Part shown: positions 12,180 through 23,559 of the stretch, piece after piece | How the letters are laid out: every line of letters starts with the position of its first letter | Numbering within the stretch: the first letter of the stretch is position 1 | Assembly (NCBI RefSeq): GCF_003369915.1 | Contig: NC_046674.1 | Coordinates: 11,904,001-11,968,000 of the forward strand | Length of the DNA stretch: 64,000 nucleotides | Origin: Drosophila miranda | Taxonomy: Eukaryota; Arthropoda; Insecta; Diptera; Drosophilidae | Direction: 5' to 3' | Notes under the pieces: model-generated | Databases searched by the model: none | What the model saw: the letters and a program-made list of their open reading frames with translations, nothing else | What the model was told of the DNA's origin: nothing | Program-made: the position numbers and the translations under genes

Positions 12180-14151
12180 CTAGAAACGATCCTTGGACGT
12201 AGCACTGTACTCCAGCTCGTTGAGGTTTTGCATTTCCTGCAGCTCTTGGAACTTTTCGTGATCACGTATGTGCGCATAGTTGGCCGAGAGGCACATGAGA
12301 TAATGAACCAGGCTAAGAATGACTAAAAGGGTGGACAGCGTGGCCAGTATGAACATAACCTCAGCGTTCTCAACACCATCTTTACAGAAAGCCTTGATCT
12401 CATACTTTTCGCACACCTTCATGTCCTCAAGTTTGGTGTTTGGTGGGAACATAAAATCTGTAAAAATCATTCGAGGAATTAGGGAGTTTACTTCGGCCTT
12501 TGGTTGTGGCCAAAAATATGTACTTACGGAATTGTGTCAAATCTATGCAACTCTGTGAGTGCTCGACACTGGAGCACATGTTCCAGAACATGGTATATAT
12601 GAAGGTAACAACAACCAGGAAACAAAGAATAAGACTCCACACGAAATTGAGCAGGTACGTGATGCCCATAAGTACGGCGCAGGAGATCCGGCCTCCAACG
12701 CGGGACCGCCAGGCTCTATACACCTTATAGCGCGTGGCGCCAGTAGCCAGAAAGCCAACGAAAAGTATCATAAATCCAAGGGCTGCCATGCCAGCTCCAA
12801 TTATTACAAATATCATCTGCACAGCTTCGATCCTGAAATATTATTAATGCTTAAACATGCTGCGGATAATTGGAATAATGGGTTAGGCTTACCATATTAA
12901 TCGCAAGTGAAATACTTGGTCTACCATTATGACAGTGAGCGATGCCCCTCGGTACATGGTGAAACAGAAGATACCCACTCCCAGGAGACACATCAGAGTG
13001 GCTATCATCGTGGCGTAGGGGATACGTGCCATGCATGATTGGCAGCAGTCACCTAAAAGGAATTTCAATATATTTTTATTAAATTTAAACAAAAAAGGTA
13101 TCTTCCATTGGTAAAGGAACATACATACGGAATATGTGTACGATGAAAGTGAAAGATAGAGTTTAAAAAGGGTTAACGATTTCAGTAGACTCAATTTATA
13201 AACTCGCATGAAAATTCTTGTAGCTCTACTGATTGGAATGATTAGCTCAATAAAATCGTATCTGCGGTCGGCAGGGTTTTTAAACCACAAAAAAACGCCT
13301 TCTCAGTGAAACACGAGTCGAGTGCCGCGTTTTGCACACGACATGTAATTTGTTTTTTGTAATATTAACGGACATTGTCTTTCGCAGCATTAGATTCTGC
13401 AGTAGTACTATACATACTTTCAATGGATTCTTTAATTTGTTTGAAAAGGAAATATTTTTGAACAGAAACAAACCGACAGACTCGGCCAATTGTTCAGACA
13501 AGAATAGTCAAACAGGCGTCAAAACAATAAACAAATCAAAAACCCATACAAAATGCTTGGTAAGTAAAATATATTGACTTTACTCAGTGCTCGTGCTGTG
13601 GTACATCTTAAAATTGTAGCTTTAAGAGGTTCACTAAGGTATACAATATATGGTGTATAAAGGTGCCATACGGAGGAAAAAGGTTTATCTTAAGGGAATA
13701 TATATGTATGTATGTATGTACTAGAAATGGATAAGATAACAAAATGTAGCACGGGCAGAGGTGATAGCCTACAACAGAGTGATTCACGTAAAGCTAAATA
13801 GTACTGGTATGCGAGAGAGTGCAGCAGTTTCTTGGTGACGTATTGCCACAGAAAAAACAATGAAAATTTGCGCAAGTGAAATATAAAATTGATTTGTGAA
13901 ACAAAACCAATATACATATCCATTGATTTTGTCGTACCTTCGCCACCACGCTCTGTGTACCTATCCAAGGAGTGTTCCGATCGGTACGAAGGGCGTCGTC
14001 GATTTTGTATGTTGCCCCCATTGTAGGGATTGTTATTGTAGGCACGTGTAAGCACACCACCGTCATCTTCAAAGTTCGTCTCGAGTAGGATCTCCTCTCG
14101 GGGATCTCGTATGCGATCGCGATCGTTCATTTTGCCAGGCATATTGCACAA
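12180..14151 (-). CDS. M6: Neuronal membrane glycoprotein M6 (proteolipid protein family)
   Basis: Four-span plasma membrane protein related to vertebrate PLP/DM20/GPM6. Exons: 13938-14151, 12893-13052, 12528-12832, 12180-12457, giving about 318 aa if translation starts at the first ATG; in-frame ATGs at 14142 and 14130 are equally possible. The N-terminal tail is charged (REEILLETNFEDDGG). The family signature follows: DCCQSCMARIPYATMIAT leads into TM1 (LMCLLGVGIFCF). TM2 is MIFVIIGAGMAALGFMILFV, TM3 AVLMGITYLLNFVWSLILCF, and TM4 MFILATLSTLLVILSLVHYL after a Cys-containing extracellular loop (CSSVEHSQSC, CEKYEIKAFC). The cytosolic tail ends SATSKDRF. Alternative upstream exons, as reported for fly M6, could not be resolved. 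Confidence 0.9.
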
Positions 14152-15526
14152 CGGAATCTTAATTTGATCAGGCGCTTGTAAAATTCAGAAGTTACGGAAT
14201 CGTTTTAGCTATTGTCAATAAAATTTATAAGTTTAAGCTGCCCTGCCTGCGCATGAATCACACAATCACAAAATCCGACGTCATCAGAGACATTTGGTTT
14301 CGCTGCCTTCCGGATCAGCAGATATACGAATATTAAAACAGATACCGATCTCGATATAATTAATAATATTTCGAGTGAGCATGGAACGACAACCACCTGT
14401 CGTCGCCGTAGCAAAGAGCAAACTCAGAATGGTCGTTCGTTCAGTTCAACTCCGAAATGTTTCTCAGTCGACCGCGACTGATAACTTTGCTCTGCTAACT
14501 TTTTTCACTCGGAACCGAATGTGACGCTTTTCCCGTCAGTTTCTCTCTATCAACGATAAGTAGTTACGGGTATATGTATAAATATACATACATATGTACA
14601 TACATATTTGTGTTGTGTGGGTACATATACATATGTACACGGATGCGTACGTCGCTGCAAATTGGAAAACATTGCTCCCAGGCACAGGCCCGGCCAATTG
14701 AATGAAACAGACAATTAATACAGTCTCCAAGATCGCTTGGATAAGTTCTTTTCTTTGCTCTGCATAGGGTCAATTAGTGTCAACATTAAGGGGAAATACC
14801 AATATAGACTTGTATGTTCATGAAATTCAAAGGGAACATACTCATGAACATACATACATATGTACATAAGATCGCTCCTTCTAGAGCGATCGTGACTAAT
14901 TTACAAACCGATTGAAAAATGCAGCTTTAATGTTGTGAGCACGATTTATATAATCACAGCTGCTTTACACTATTTTGAAGCGTAAATAAGATTCACCATT
15001 TTCAACAAACAGGAAAGGATTCAGCTGGAGTTTCTTGTTCGGATTCCGATAAAGCAGACAAACGACAATGCAACGTTTTGTTGAGGTAGCTTTAAAACTT
15101 ACATAGACGCCTAAGAATCAACGTGATCAAGAATGAATATTATGCCACTAGCATAATTTGAGATGCTTATATTATTATAATTATTCATTTATACGATTTT
15201 TAGTTTAATTGAATCCAACGCATAATATACGAGTCAACGCTCAATAGCTGAGAAGGTGTTACATATGCAAAAGTACATACATATGTACATATGCATACAA
15301 AAGTCCCAAAAAAGCTATGTTTTTTGTTAGCCAGAATCGTATTAGTGGTTAAAATAATATTTTTGTGTGTTTAAGTTACTTGTTTACTTACCCATTTTAA
15401 ACGGCGGTTGTTAGGAGCTTGGAAAGTAAATTTAGAGCATTTAAACAGTCCACTCTAATAATCCAAGTGCATACATGTATGTATGTAAATATGTATCGCA
15501 ATTTGTAAGTTGCATCTACGGAGACG

Positions 15527-15562
15527 CCTTCTGCGTATGTATCGCTTCAGTTGGTGGTATGA
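15527..15562 (+). repeat. Direct repeat, member 1 (flanks Las)
   Basis: The segment GCCTTCTGCGTATG, one variable base, ATCGCTTCAGTTGGTG recurs almost unchanged at 17898-17931, on the other side of Las. The pair is about 2.37 kb apart in the same orientation. No family was recognised. Confidence 0.6.
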
Positions 15563-15989
15563 AACAAGTTTTTAAGGTGTGAGCCTAGGTGGCAGTGAGA
15601 GCAACCTGCGCCTTACAAATGGTAAAATTTACTCCAAATGCTTATAACACACTTATTGAAACCGTATATTATTCAGATTTCATATTGTTTTGTCACGTTT
15701 CTGGCGGTACAATAAATTTAAAGTCCTGAGATTCCGATTCTATTTTCAAAACAAAGAGCATAAATAAATAAAGTGTATCTACTCTTGACGCGTTTAAGCG
15801 GGGCAGTGCTGTAAAACGAATTAAATCGTTCTCTTTGGTTAATTGTCGGAAATAATATATCTCGATTGTGATATTTGGTTTATTATTAGTCCGATAAACT
15901 AATATGTTTTCTCCAAGACTCGTTAATTTTAAATACTCTCTTTTATTGGATTGTTTATAAAATAGGACTTAAATAAAAAAAGCTAACAA

Positions 15990-16170
15990 AAAAGTAAATT
16001 GTTTACATGGTAGCTACACATTTCCTACATTTTTGTGTAAAATTGCATGCTGCTGGTTCACATAGGAATATGGACATTTGTATACCCTATTTCCAAGTTG
16101 CTCTGAAACAAATTTTTAGCAATGACGCTTTCTCAGATGGTAATTTTTCTGACCTATGCATGAGCATTTA
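15990..16170 (-). repeat. Dispersed repeat, diverged copy G
   Basis: On the minus strand the order GCATGCATAGGTC..., GAGAAAGC.., then AGGGTATACAAATGTCCAT matches the middle of the copies at 21690-22255 and 45105-45665. Only the central part is recognisable. Confidence 0.5.
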
Positions 16171-16373
16171 ATAAGTTATCGCCATATATACCTATTTTCG
16201 GATACCTTCTTGGTATCTTCAAGAACACAATGAATATGTTGATATTGAGATTTTCAATTAACTAACAACTCTAACCACGCACTTCTACATGGTTTCTACA
16301 TTTAAACATTTTTTTTTTCAGTATCTAAAAAAGTTGCAAGGTGTGCGACACACAGAATACAAGTGATATACAT

Positions 16374-16385
16374 TGGTCACACTAT
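16374..16385 (+). promoter_or_regulatory. Motif 1-type element at the Las promoter
   Basis: TGGTCACACTAT matches the fly Motif 1 consensus on the coding strand 57 bases before the Las start codon, a usual position near the TSS of housekeeping genes. Confidence 0.65.
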
Positions 16386-16441
16386 TCATTTCGTAAGATT
16401 CTCCAAAACAAAACAGAAAATTTTATTCATATTTTTAAAAT

Positions 16442-17823
16442 ATGCTGACAGCGTTTAGACCTAATTCGCCAACAGCAATTGTCGTTGTAAGTCATAGAAT
16501 AAATAGAGGTTTATATTTTAGATACAAAGAAATAATTTATTGTCATTCATTTTGCAGCGTGCGGCATCTACAAATGCAAAAAAACTCGAGGAGATTCGAG
16601 AACGTTTGGCTAAAGGGCCAAACTTTCAGGACTTTGTCCAAAATCCGGATAATTTAAAGAGTGTGGGCGAAAACTATGATGGGAAATTGCGTCGTGAGAA
16701 GGGAGAGGAGCAACGCTTGCGTCTGCCGCCATGGCTGAAGACCACAATACCAATGGGCAAGAACTACACAAAGATTAAAGAGCAGCTGCGAGAACTAAAG
16801 TTATCCACCGTGTGTGAGGAGGCTCGTTGCCCCAACATCGGAGAGTGCTGGGGCGGCGGTGAAAATGGAACTCAGACTGCCACGATTATGGTGAGGCTGC
16901 TTGACCCTTACTGATAACATAACTAAGCGTGCTTATTATGTACATATTTCGTTGTAGCTTATGGGAGACACTTGCACACGCGGCTGTCGTTTCTGTTCCG
17001 TAAAAACAGCACGCATACCGCCACCTCTGGACGAAAATGAGCCCGTGAACACCGCCAAGGCAATCGCGTCTTGGGGCTTGGATTACATAGTGCTGACATC
17101 AGTCGATCGTGATGGTTTGTATTCGTATTTCTAATGTGAAATACTTAATACTTAATTGAAATTCTTCATGTGCCATAGATTTGCCAGATGGGGGATCGAA
17201 ACATATTGCTCAAACGGTACGAGAAATCAAAGCTCGGTAAGAACTTATATTTTTTTCAAAAACCCCGCTAACGATGCAATTATTTTCATAGTAATTCTAA
17301 TATATTTGTCGAATGTCTTGTGCCAGACTTTCGTGGGGATCTGGATTGTGTGGAAACGATCGCAAACTGCGGTCTGGACGTCTATGCGCACAACATTGAA
17401 ACAGTTGAGAAGCTAACGCCCTACGTTCGAGACAGGCGTGCCCATTATAGGCAAACGCTTCGGGTGCTTACCGAAGCAAAGCTTTTTAATCCCAATCTAA
17501 TCACAAAAAGCTCCATTATGCTTGGCCTTGGCGAAACTGATGAAGAGATTGAAAGAACTATGACAGATTTGCGAGAGGCTGGCGTCGAGTGCTTGACCTT
17601 GGGTCAGTACATGCAGCCCACAAACAAACATCTCAAAGTCATTGAGTATGTAACGCCTGAAAAGTTTAAGCATTGGGAAGAGCGTGGAAACGATTTGGGA
17701 TTCCTCTACACAGCTAGTGGCCCTCTTGTCCGCAGCTCGTACAAAGCTGGCGAGTTCTTTATATCGAGTATATTGGCAAACCGGAAAGCAAACCAATCGA
17801 AAGACAGTGCACCAAAAAACTAG
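16442..17823 (+). CDS. Las: Lipoyl synthase, mitochondrial
   Basis: Radical-SAM enzyme that inserts two sulfurs into octanoyl groups on E2 and GcvH proteins to make lipoyl cofactor. Exons 16442-16486, 16558-16890, 16958-17114, 17179-17236 and 17292-17823 give about 374 aa, close to the family length. Both clusters are visible: the auxiliary-cluster motif [12 protein letters not shown] and the radical-SAM motif CTRGCRFC. Other conserved blocks are [48 protein letters not shown] and GQYMQPT. The C-terminal GPLVRSSY carries the serine that ligates the auxiliary cluster in this family. The short first exon supplies a presequence without acidic residues, fitting mitochondrial import. Introns are 55-71 bases. 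Confidence 0.96.
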
Positions 17824-17897
17824 ATTAATTCGTGATATGTAGAGTTTTTGATTTATCCGAATAAGGCCTAGTCTTTTGATAGATTTGTTTTAAGTGT

Positions 17898-17931
17898 CGC
17901 CTTCTGCGTATGCATCGCTTCAGTTGGTGAT
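17898..17931 (+). repeat. Direct repeat, member 2
   Basis: Same core as 15527-15562 (CGCCTTCTGCGTATGCATCG, then CTTCAGTTGGTGATATG). It lies in the Las 3' region and runs into a (TATACA) tract. Confidence 0.6.
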
Positions 17932-18058
17932 ATGTGTATACATATGTATGCACACATATGCGAAAATATTTATAAAAGAAATTCTAACAAACGTTGTTTA
18001 TGTGTATAAGACATCTAATCGCAAAATTATGTAGTATACTGTCTATATTTTAGGATCC

Positions 18059-18064
18059 AATAAA
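18059..18064 (+). terminator. Putative polyadenylation signal of Las
   Basis: AATAAA about 235 bases downstream of the Las stop codon. It is the best hexamer before the INE-1-like repeat begins. Confidence 0.4.
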
Positions 18065-18247
18065 AGGAATCTATTAAAATACATTTTCAAATGGGAACAT
18101 GTTCGTTAATATTTCATAGATATATAGATATCTATGTTCCGAATTGTTACAGTTGTACCATACAATTTTAGAGTTTAGTTTACTGCGAGTTCGGCTATGG
18201 AGGGAGTATTGCAAGAGTATGGAGTACCAGGCTCGAAATAGGCTTCA

Positions 18248-18620
18248 TTTTTATACCCGGTAGTCGAAAAGGTTAGGTAAATATATATGTATTAATTTTG
18301 TGGTGGATAGAAGGAAGCATTTCCCACCTCAAAAAATGCATATTCTTGATCAGTATTAAAATCAGAGTCGATATAGCCATGTCTGTCTGCTCGTTTATGT
18401 TGATGAGCGCCTAGATCTCAGAGACTATACGAGCTATAGGCCCCTGTGGCATCCACAATTTTAAAGATACGAAGAGATAGATAAAGATAAAGATAGAGAA
18501 TGACCATATCTAGCATATTGCCAAATCTGCATCAGATCGGATCATTATTATAGCTAGAAGGAACAAATGATATTCCAGGCGCGCTCTCTCTCTCTCTAAA
18601 TCGTGAAGTGTTCGCCCCCA
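18248..18620 (+). mobile_element. INE-1/DINE-1-like non-autonomous element
   Basis: Starts with TTTTATACCCGGTAGTCGAA and contains the blocks typical of Drosophila INE-1/DINE-1 (Helitron-related) repeats: CATTTCCCACCTC, TTCTTGATCAGTATTAA, a GTCTGTCTGCTCGT stretch, GATCTCAGAGACTATACGAG, and a GATAGATAAAGATAAAGATA microsatellite. No ORF. The 3' boundary is approximate. Identification rests on remembered family features. Confidence 0.65.
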
Positions 18621-19129
18621 GTCGGAGGGGAGCGAGATATAACGGTTGGTTTTGCGGGAGAGATAGATCAAATATTTTAATATTATAATCAAATAGTTCA
18701 ATAGGTGGCAAGAGAATAAACAAAGTGCAAGAATACACATTAGAATATAACTAGCGGTCGTAGTTCCTTCTCTTTCTGTCTTATGTTTTTCCCCATCTCT
18801 CATGACAAGTGCGAGCAAAATGGAGAGAGGTAGCGAAGATATCCTTCCTGCATTAAACTACAAATCCATTCCACCCTTTTGCGAACAGACATTCCAAATC
18901 TATGATATCTAAGAAAAAAGTCTAAGAGACAAGAAAAGGTTTGGAAATTTTGAACTGTTAAAAGAAATGCTTTTACAAAATTTTAAGGAAAATGACAGTG
19001 ACGGCGATGAGTATAGTGGTTAGAGAACCGTCTTATGTCTGTTTAAGACTGTTTGAGGTAAAGAATAATTCTATTTAATAAGGAACGAATGATCTCAAAT
19101 AAAGAAAAGTCCGGTTTTGTTACTTTTTT

Positions 19130-19252
19130 ATTGATGCAAAAAAATGGATACATCGGTACATTTACGGCATTTTAGAAAATGAGACGGTATATTTCGGCAT
19201 ATTTCTGAGGGTCGGACCGTATATTTGATATATAAATCTACGGTCACACTGC
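19130..19252 (+). promoter_or_regulatory. GGTATATTT module with Motif 1 site, TMEM104-like gene promoter
   Basis: Four diverged units (CGGTACATTTACGG, GACGGTATATTTCGG, GGCATATTTCTGAGGG, GGACCGTATATTT) precede CGGTCACACTGC (19241-19252), a Motif 1 match 68 bases before the start codon. The same units occur at 6610-6690, 45885-45935, 46375-46440 and 63190-63240. That the module drives the gene is inferred. Confidence 0.55.
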
Positions 19253-19319
19253 TGTTGGCTGGACAATTGTTTTGTTTGGTTTTTTGTGTGTGTAAAAAAC
19301 AAAGAAATTGCATTGCAAG

Positions 19320-21226
19320 ATGCCGCGCCTCATAAGCAGGCCTGAGCCTGCACCCACCTATTCGAATTTGGTAAGCACCTGAGCAAATAAATGGTTCAAT
19401 TGAATTTTAAACTTGAATGCCCTCAGAGCACTCGAAAGCTAGTATTGAGAACATAATAGGTACATATTACTTATCTTATGTATGTACATATTTATGAACC
19501 AGTATGTGTTGCCACAACCACAGTAATAGAGATAACGTCCACAGATCATAGCATAGTGAATCTGAACTCAACACATATAATATACATATTTGTACCATAT
19601 GTCTGCGAATTGTAATACCATTTTTACCAACAGGTTGGATTTATATTCATTTTTAATCTAATAGTTGGAACGGGCGCATTAACTTTACCTGGAGTGTTTG
19701 CCAAAGCAGGATGGGTGTTAAGTCTTATAGTAATTATATTATTAGCCACAATAAGCTACATGACAGTTACCTTTATTATTGAAGCAATGGCTTGCGCGAA
19801 TGCTATCAAGAATTGGCAAACTCTTCAGGCCCTTCGACATCATAGTCGAAGCTCCGCAGAAAGCAGTGAAAATGATGATGCCTCTGCAGACGATCTAGGA
19901 TCAGATCTTAGAGATCTCGAGCGAGTTCCATTGACCATTCAAAATGCTGAAAACCATTATTATCAGCTGTCACATAAATTCGAATTGGGCGAAATGGCGA
20001 CAATTTTTTTCAACGAATTCGGCCGCATCATGTTTTTCTTGTGCCTCATTGTTTATCTCTATGGAGACTTGAGTATCTATTCTGCTGCAGTATCAAGGAG
20101 CCTCCGGGACGTTATATGGTAAGATCTTATGTAAATCTTAATTACCAAGAGAGCGTTAAACACTCATAATTTTAGTGACCAGACAAATGATACAGATTCG
20201 CCAAACTCGAGACTGATGTTTTGGCCTGGAGACTTCAGGAATAATACAGCCCACGCGTGTTGGAAAGAGCACACAATATCGCGATTAAGCGTGTATAGAG
20301 TGATTTTAATTGGATTCACTCTCATATTCGGTCCATTTGCTGCATTCAGTATTCAGAAAACCAAATATTTGCAAATTCTCACAGCTATTTTCCGTTGGAT
20401 GGGTAAGAAAGAAGTTTATTTATTAAATTGTTAGCTTGTAAAGCATTAAAACTTATTCACAGCGTTTACTCTGATGATCTGTATATCATTGAAACTGTTG
20501 ATCTCAAGAGGACCCAGAGGGCACCCAGTAAGCTTTAATGTATATGGTATTCCCTCGCTGTTTGGCGCTTGTGTATACTCTTTCATGTGTCACCATTCAC
20601 TTCCTAGCCTATTGGCGCCACTTAAGCATAAGTTGATGGTATCGAAAATACTTTCATTTGATTATACTATCATTTGTGCTTTTTATATAGTACTAGCCAT
20701 GACAGGTATATTCGCTTTTGATCGGATTGAAGACCTTTACACACTAAACTTTCTTCCTTACGATGTAGACTACACAGACTTTGCATCAGGTTTACTAATA
20801 GGCATTGACTATTTTTTGGCACTTTTCCCTATTTTTACTTTGTCTGCTAGTTTTCCAATTATTGCGGTAACGCTGAAAAACAATCTTCAAACTCTTTTTC
20901 TAGACATGTCTCGCTATGACACCTATAGTCCGTTCGTGCGTATACTCTTCCCTTTATGTGCAATTATTCCACCATTTTGTGTCACATATTTTACGGAGAG
21001 TTTGGCAAGTCTTGTGGCATTCACAGGGAGCTATGCCGGGACTGGAATACAATACGTAATCCCTGTCTTTTTGGTTTATTTCGCTCGACGCACTTGTTCA
21101 GAACTTCTGGGAAGTGGTATAGTTAATAGTTTCGAAAGCCCTTTCAAATCAAGTGCTTGGTTGATTTTTGTTATCATTTGGTCTATTTTATGCGTCTGTT
21201 TGGTAACCGTTAATATGGTCAGTTAA
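19320..21226 (+). CDS. TMEM104-like multi-pass amino-acid-transporter-fold protein
   Basis: Orthologue of D. melanogaster CG5262 (transmembrane protein 104 homologue), a distant member of the amino acid/auxin permease group. The substrate is not established here. Exons 19320-19370, 19634-20118, 20176-20402 and 20463-21226 give about 508 aa with matching phases. Residues 17-60 hold the opening membrane segments (FIFIFNLIVGTGALTLPGVF, then VLSLIVIILLATISYMTVTF), with the VGTGxLxLP permease motif. An acidic cytosolic loop near residue 95 (SSENDDASADDLGSDLRD) follows, then about eight more hydrophobic segments including LIVYLYGDLSIY, FMCHHSLPSLLAP, IVLAMTGIFAF and LIFVIIWSILCVCLV. The start is supported by MPRLISRPEPAPTYSNL, which I recall as conserved. 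Confidence 0.88.
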
Positions 21227-21400
21227 ACGGAAGTCTTTCAGGTCGACCAATTGGTTAGGAAATTTAAATTTCGCCGCTAGAAGTTTTAAGAAACTACATT
21301 TAAGCGAAACAAATTTCTTAAACAAAATTTTACACAATCTTTTTATGTAGATTTGTATTTAACATTTATTTATGTAAGTCAGTATTGAAATTGGCTGTGA

Positions 21401-21406
21401 AATAAA
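21401..21406 (+). terminator. Polyadenylation signal of the TMEM104-like gene
   Basis: AATAAA 175 bases after the stop codon, followed by AT-rich sequence. Confidence 0.5.
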
Positions 21407-21689
21407 CGATTTTCGATTATATTAACCATATTATACATACATATATTGTATGGTTTGACTTTATATAAAATTAAATATTGTAAACAATATATTTGACTTG
21501 ACTCTATATGCAATTATATACTATAAAGAAATAATTAACTTGAATTTATATAAAATTAAATATTATATATAATTTACTGTTGAAAAGGACAAAAATAAAC
21601 AAAGTTCGTTTTCGTTTCAAAGCAGGTCTAAATCATTTTCAGGAATCCCCTATTTGTATTCGCCAGCAAAGTTGATCGAGACATGAGCA

Positions 21690-22255
21690 ACATTGTCCCG
21701 CAACATTTGAACGGATTCAGCAACATTCTCCATACATCCTTGGGAAAAAAGTAATATGGAATTGAGGAAATGTTGGTCATCTCAGGCTCCATGAATGCAG
21801 AAAGTCTCTTATCTCTTATTTATCTCGTCTCAACGAAATTGATCAGTTTATCGTGTTCTCAAAGAGCCCTATGCATGAAAAGGAAAAAAAATATCAATCT
21901 GAGAAAAAGCCATTATTAATTACGCTTCAAAGCAGTTCGGAAAACCGAATTTTAGCATTATTAAAAGTATATAGGGTATACAAATGTCCACTTTCATAGG
22001 TGAAACCGATTGGCCAGCAACAATGACGTAGCATTCCGACCACACCTACGTTTCATTCCGTACACACTTACGTTTTTGCTCTGACGTTTTTTGTTTTAAA
22101 GCAAGGTTTATAAGCAATCCAATTAAAGTGAGTCCTTAAAATTACCGAATCTTGTAGAAAATTGATTCAAAAATCAAACAAAATTGTGTGTTCAGTGCTA
22201 AGGGTCCTCGCTAGCTGGTAATATTAGTACGAATATTAAAATCGGGGAATATCAA
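21690..22255 (+). repeat. Dispersed repeat, long copy E
   Basis: About 560 bases matching 45105-45665 in order: GAGCAACATT, TCAGGCTCCATGAATGCAG, AAAGTCTCTTAT, TCTCAACGAA, GGGTATACAAATGTCCA, ATCTTGTAGAAAATTGATTC, and GCTAGCTGGTAATATT with ATCGGGGAATAT at the end. The two copies differ by many substitutions and indels, so they are old. There is no ORF, and the family was not named. Confidence 0.75.
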
Positions 22256-22381
22256 CGCAATCAGGGATGGCGGCGCTGCTGGTGTCGTGTGCCCACCAAA
22301 CAACGCTATTTCGGCGCGGGTAGGCTGTAGGATTGCATGCGATTGCTTTGTTTATTCATTTTAAGAACGATATTGTTAAAA

Positions 22382-23559
22382 ATGTCTACGTCAGTAGAGA
22401 GCGGCAAGGGCTCTCAAAGGAAACTAGACCTAAAAGTGGAAAACTATCCAACATGTGCCGTGGAGGCACTTGCTCGCATAGGTAAGATGATCAAGTTCGA
22501 ATATATTATTGCCTGTCTAATACTTTTTGCTTTGCAGAAACTATAATTGCTAGCCGAAATAAACAAAATTTAGTAATGCAAATTATTTCTGAATATATTT
22601 TCTTGGAGCGGAACAAGGATGGAGACGGGCGAAAGTCGCAGTCGTTGCCGACTAGCCAGATGACATTGTTTCAAGAGTTTCAATTGATAATTACGCTCGT
22701 TGAATACTTTTCGAGGCCAGGCCGGGATGCAACGCGCAATGCTATATTTCTATCCCTGTTTGGCAGTCACCTAACACCCCAACGTTCCAAGTTGTTATCC
22801 AGACTTATAAGTACTGCAGTTTCTGGATCAGTGGCACCGCTGCTTTCCTCGGCCGGTACGTGGATGCAACAAGTTGGCTGCAAGACCCCACTGAGTCTTG
22901 AAGTTGCGCAAAACATTGTGAGTGATTTTATATTGTACTCTCGAAAGACACCCGAGCAACTGAAGCAATTGCCTATGGTTGGCGCGCATTTTGCGGCAAA
23001 CTTTATGGTTGCTGCGGCCGATCTCTACCTTAATGAGCAGCGATCAGCCGCACTAATACCACCCCCGGATGCTCTTTTGGATGCGATTACTGAATGGATG
23101 ACTGAGAATCCCACCTTATGTCAAGCATCTCAACAGCCACTGGTTCTGCCAGCTGGTGCTATTGCAATGCCATTCGCTACCCCGTTGGCTGGTCTCTTGC
23201 GATGGGTAGTACTTGCGCCATTGGTTTCCAACAGACCCACGTATAGCAACCTACATTTATCTGTCTTGCGAACGCTCCAACAACTTGTAACCAGTGGAGA
23301 GTCGACCGCTCTACCCTTCCAGGACTTGATGCAGATTATTAAGTCTTTGCAGAACTACTGCGCTCGGTTAAGTGAATCTAGTGTGGATCCACATTCGGAT
23401 GCTGCGTATCAAAAGTGCATGGAACGGTTTTCGCAAGCTGTGCAGATCGCCCTTTGCTCCAACTGCATAACAAATCAGATTCAGCTCCTATGCGTATTAG
23501 AGTCATTGCCAACACACAAGCTCATGGACATCGTTATAGCTTCTCATAAAAAGCTGTAG
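22382..23559 (+). CDS. IntS15: Integrator complex subunit 15 (C7orf26 homologue)
   Basis: Homologue of human C7orf26/INTS15, a nuclear Integrator subunit that associates with the INTS10-13-14 module in snRNA and promoter-proximal transcript processing. The fly gene is CG5274 by memory. Exons 22382-22481 and 22538-23559 give about 373 aa. Alignable blocks include LFQEFQLIITLVEYF, NAIFLSLFGSHLTPQRSKLL, SRLISTAVS, PLAGLLRWVVLAPL, YSNLHLSVLRTLQQL and the last helix SLPTHKLMDIVIASHKKL. It is all-helical with no catalytic motif. It is shorter than the human protein (449 aa by memory), which has a Pro/His-rich tail absent here. The start is the AAAAATG preceding STSVESGKG; an ATG 45 bases upstream is in frame but less likely. 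Confidence 0.85.

Larger units (their letters stand above)
14152..16441. other. Spacer between M6 and Las
   Basis: Holds the likely M6 5' region, (CATA)/(TATG) microsatellite tracts near 14575-14640, 14845-14865, 15275-15295 and 15470-15490, one member of a direct-repeat pair at 15527-15562, and a diverged dispersed-repeat copy (about 15990-16170). No coding ORF is supported. Confidence 0.55.
17824..19319. other. Spacer between Las and the TMEM104-like gene
   Basis: Las 3' UTR, the direct-repeat member and the INE-1-like element lie on the left. The right end (19130-19255) is a GGTATATTT-type module ending in a Motif 1 site, which is probably the promoter of the next gene. ORFs on the minus strand (18510-18818) come from repeat and low-complexity sequence. 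Confidence 0.55.
21227..22381. other. Spacer between the TMEM104-like gene and INTS15, mostly one repeat copy
   Basis: The first 200 bases are 3' UTR. AT-rich tandem-like blocks (TATATAAAATTAAATATT repeated) lie at 21460-21570. From about 21690 to 22255 is a long copy of the dispersed repeat. The INTS15 5' end must lie in the final 120 bases. Confidence 0.55.
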
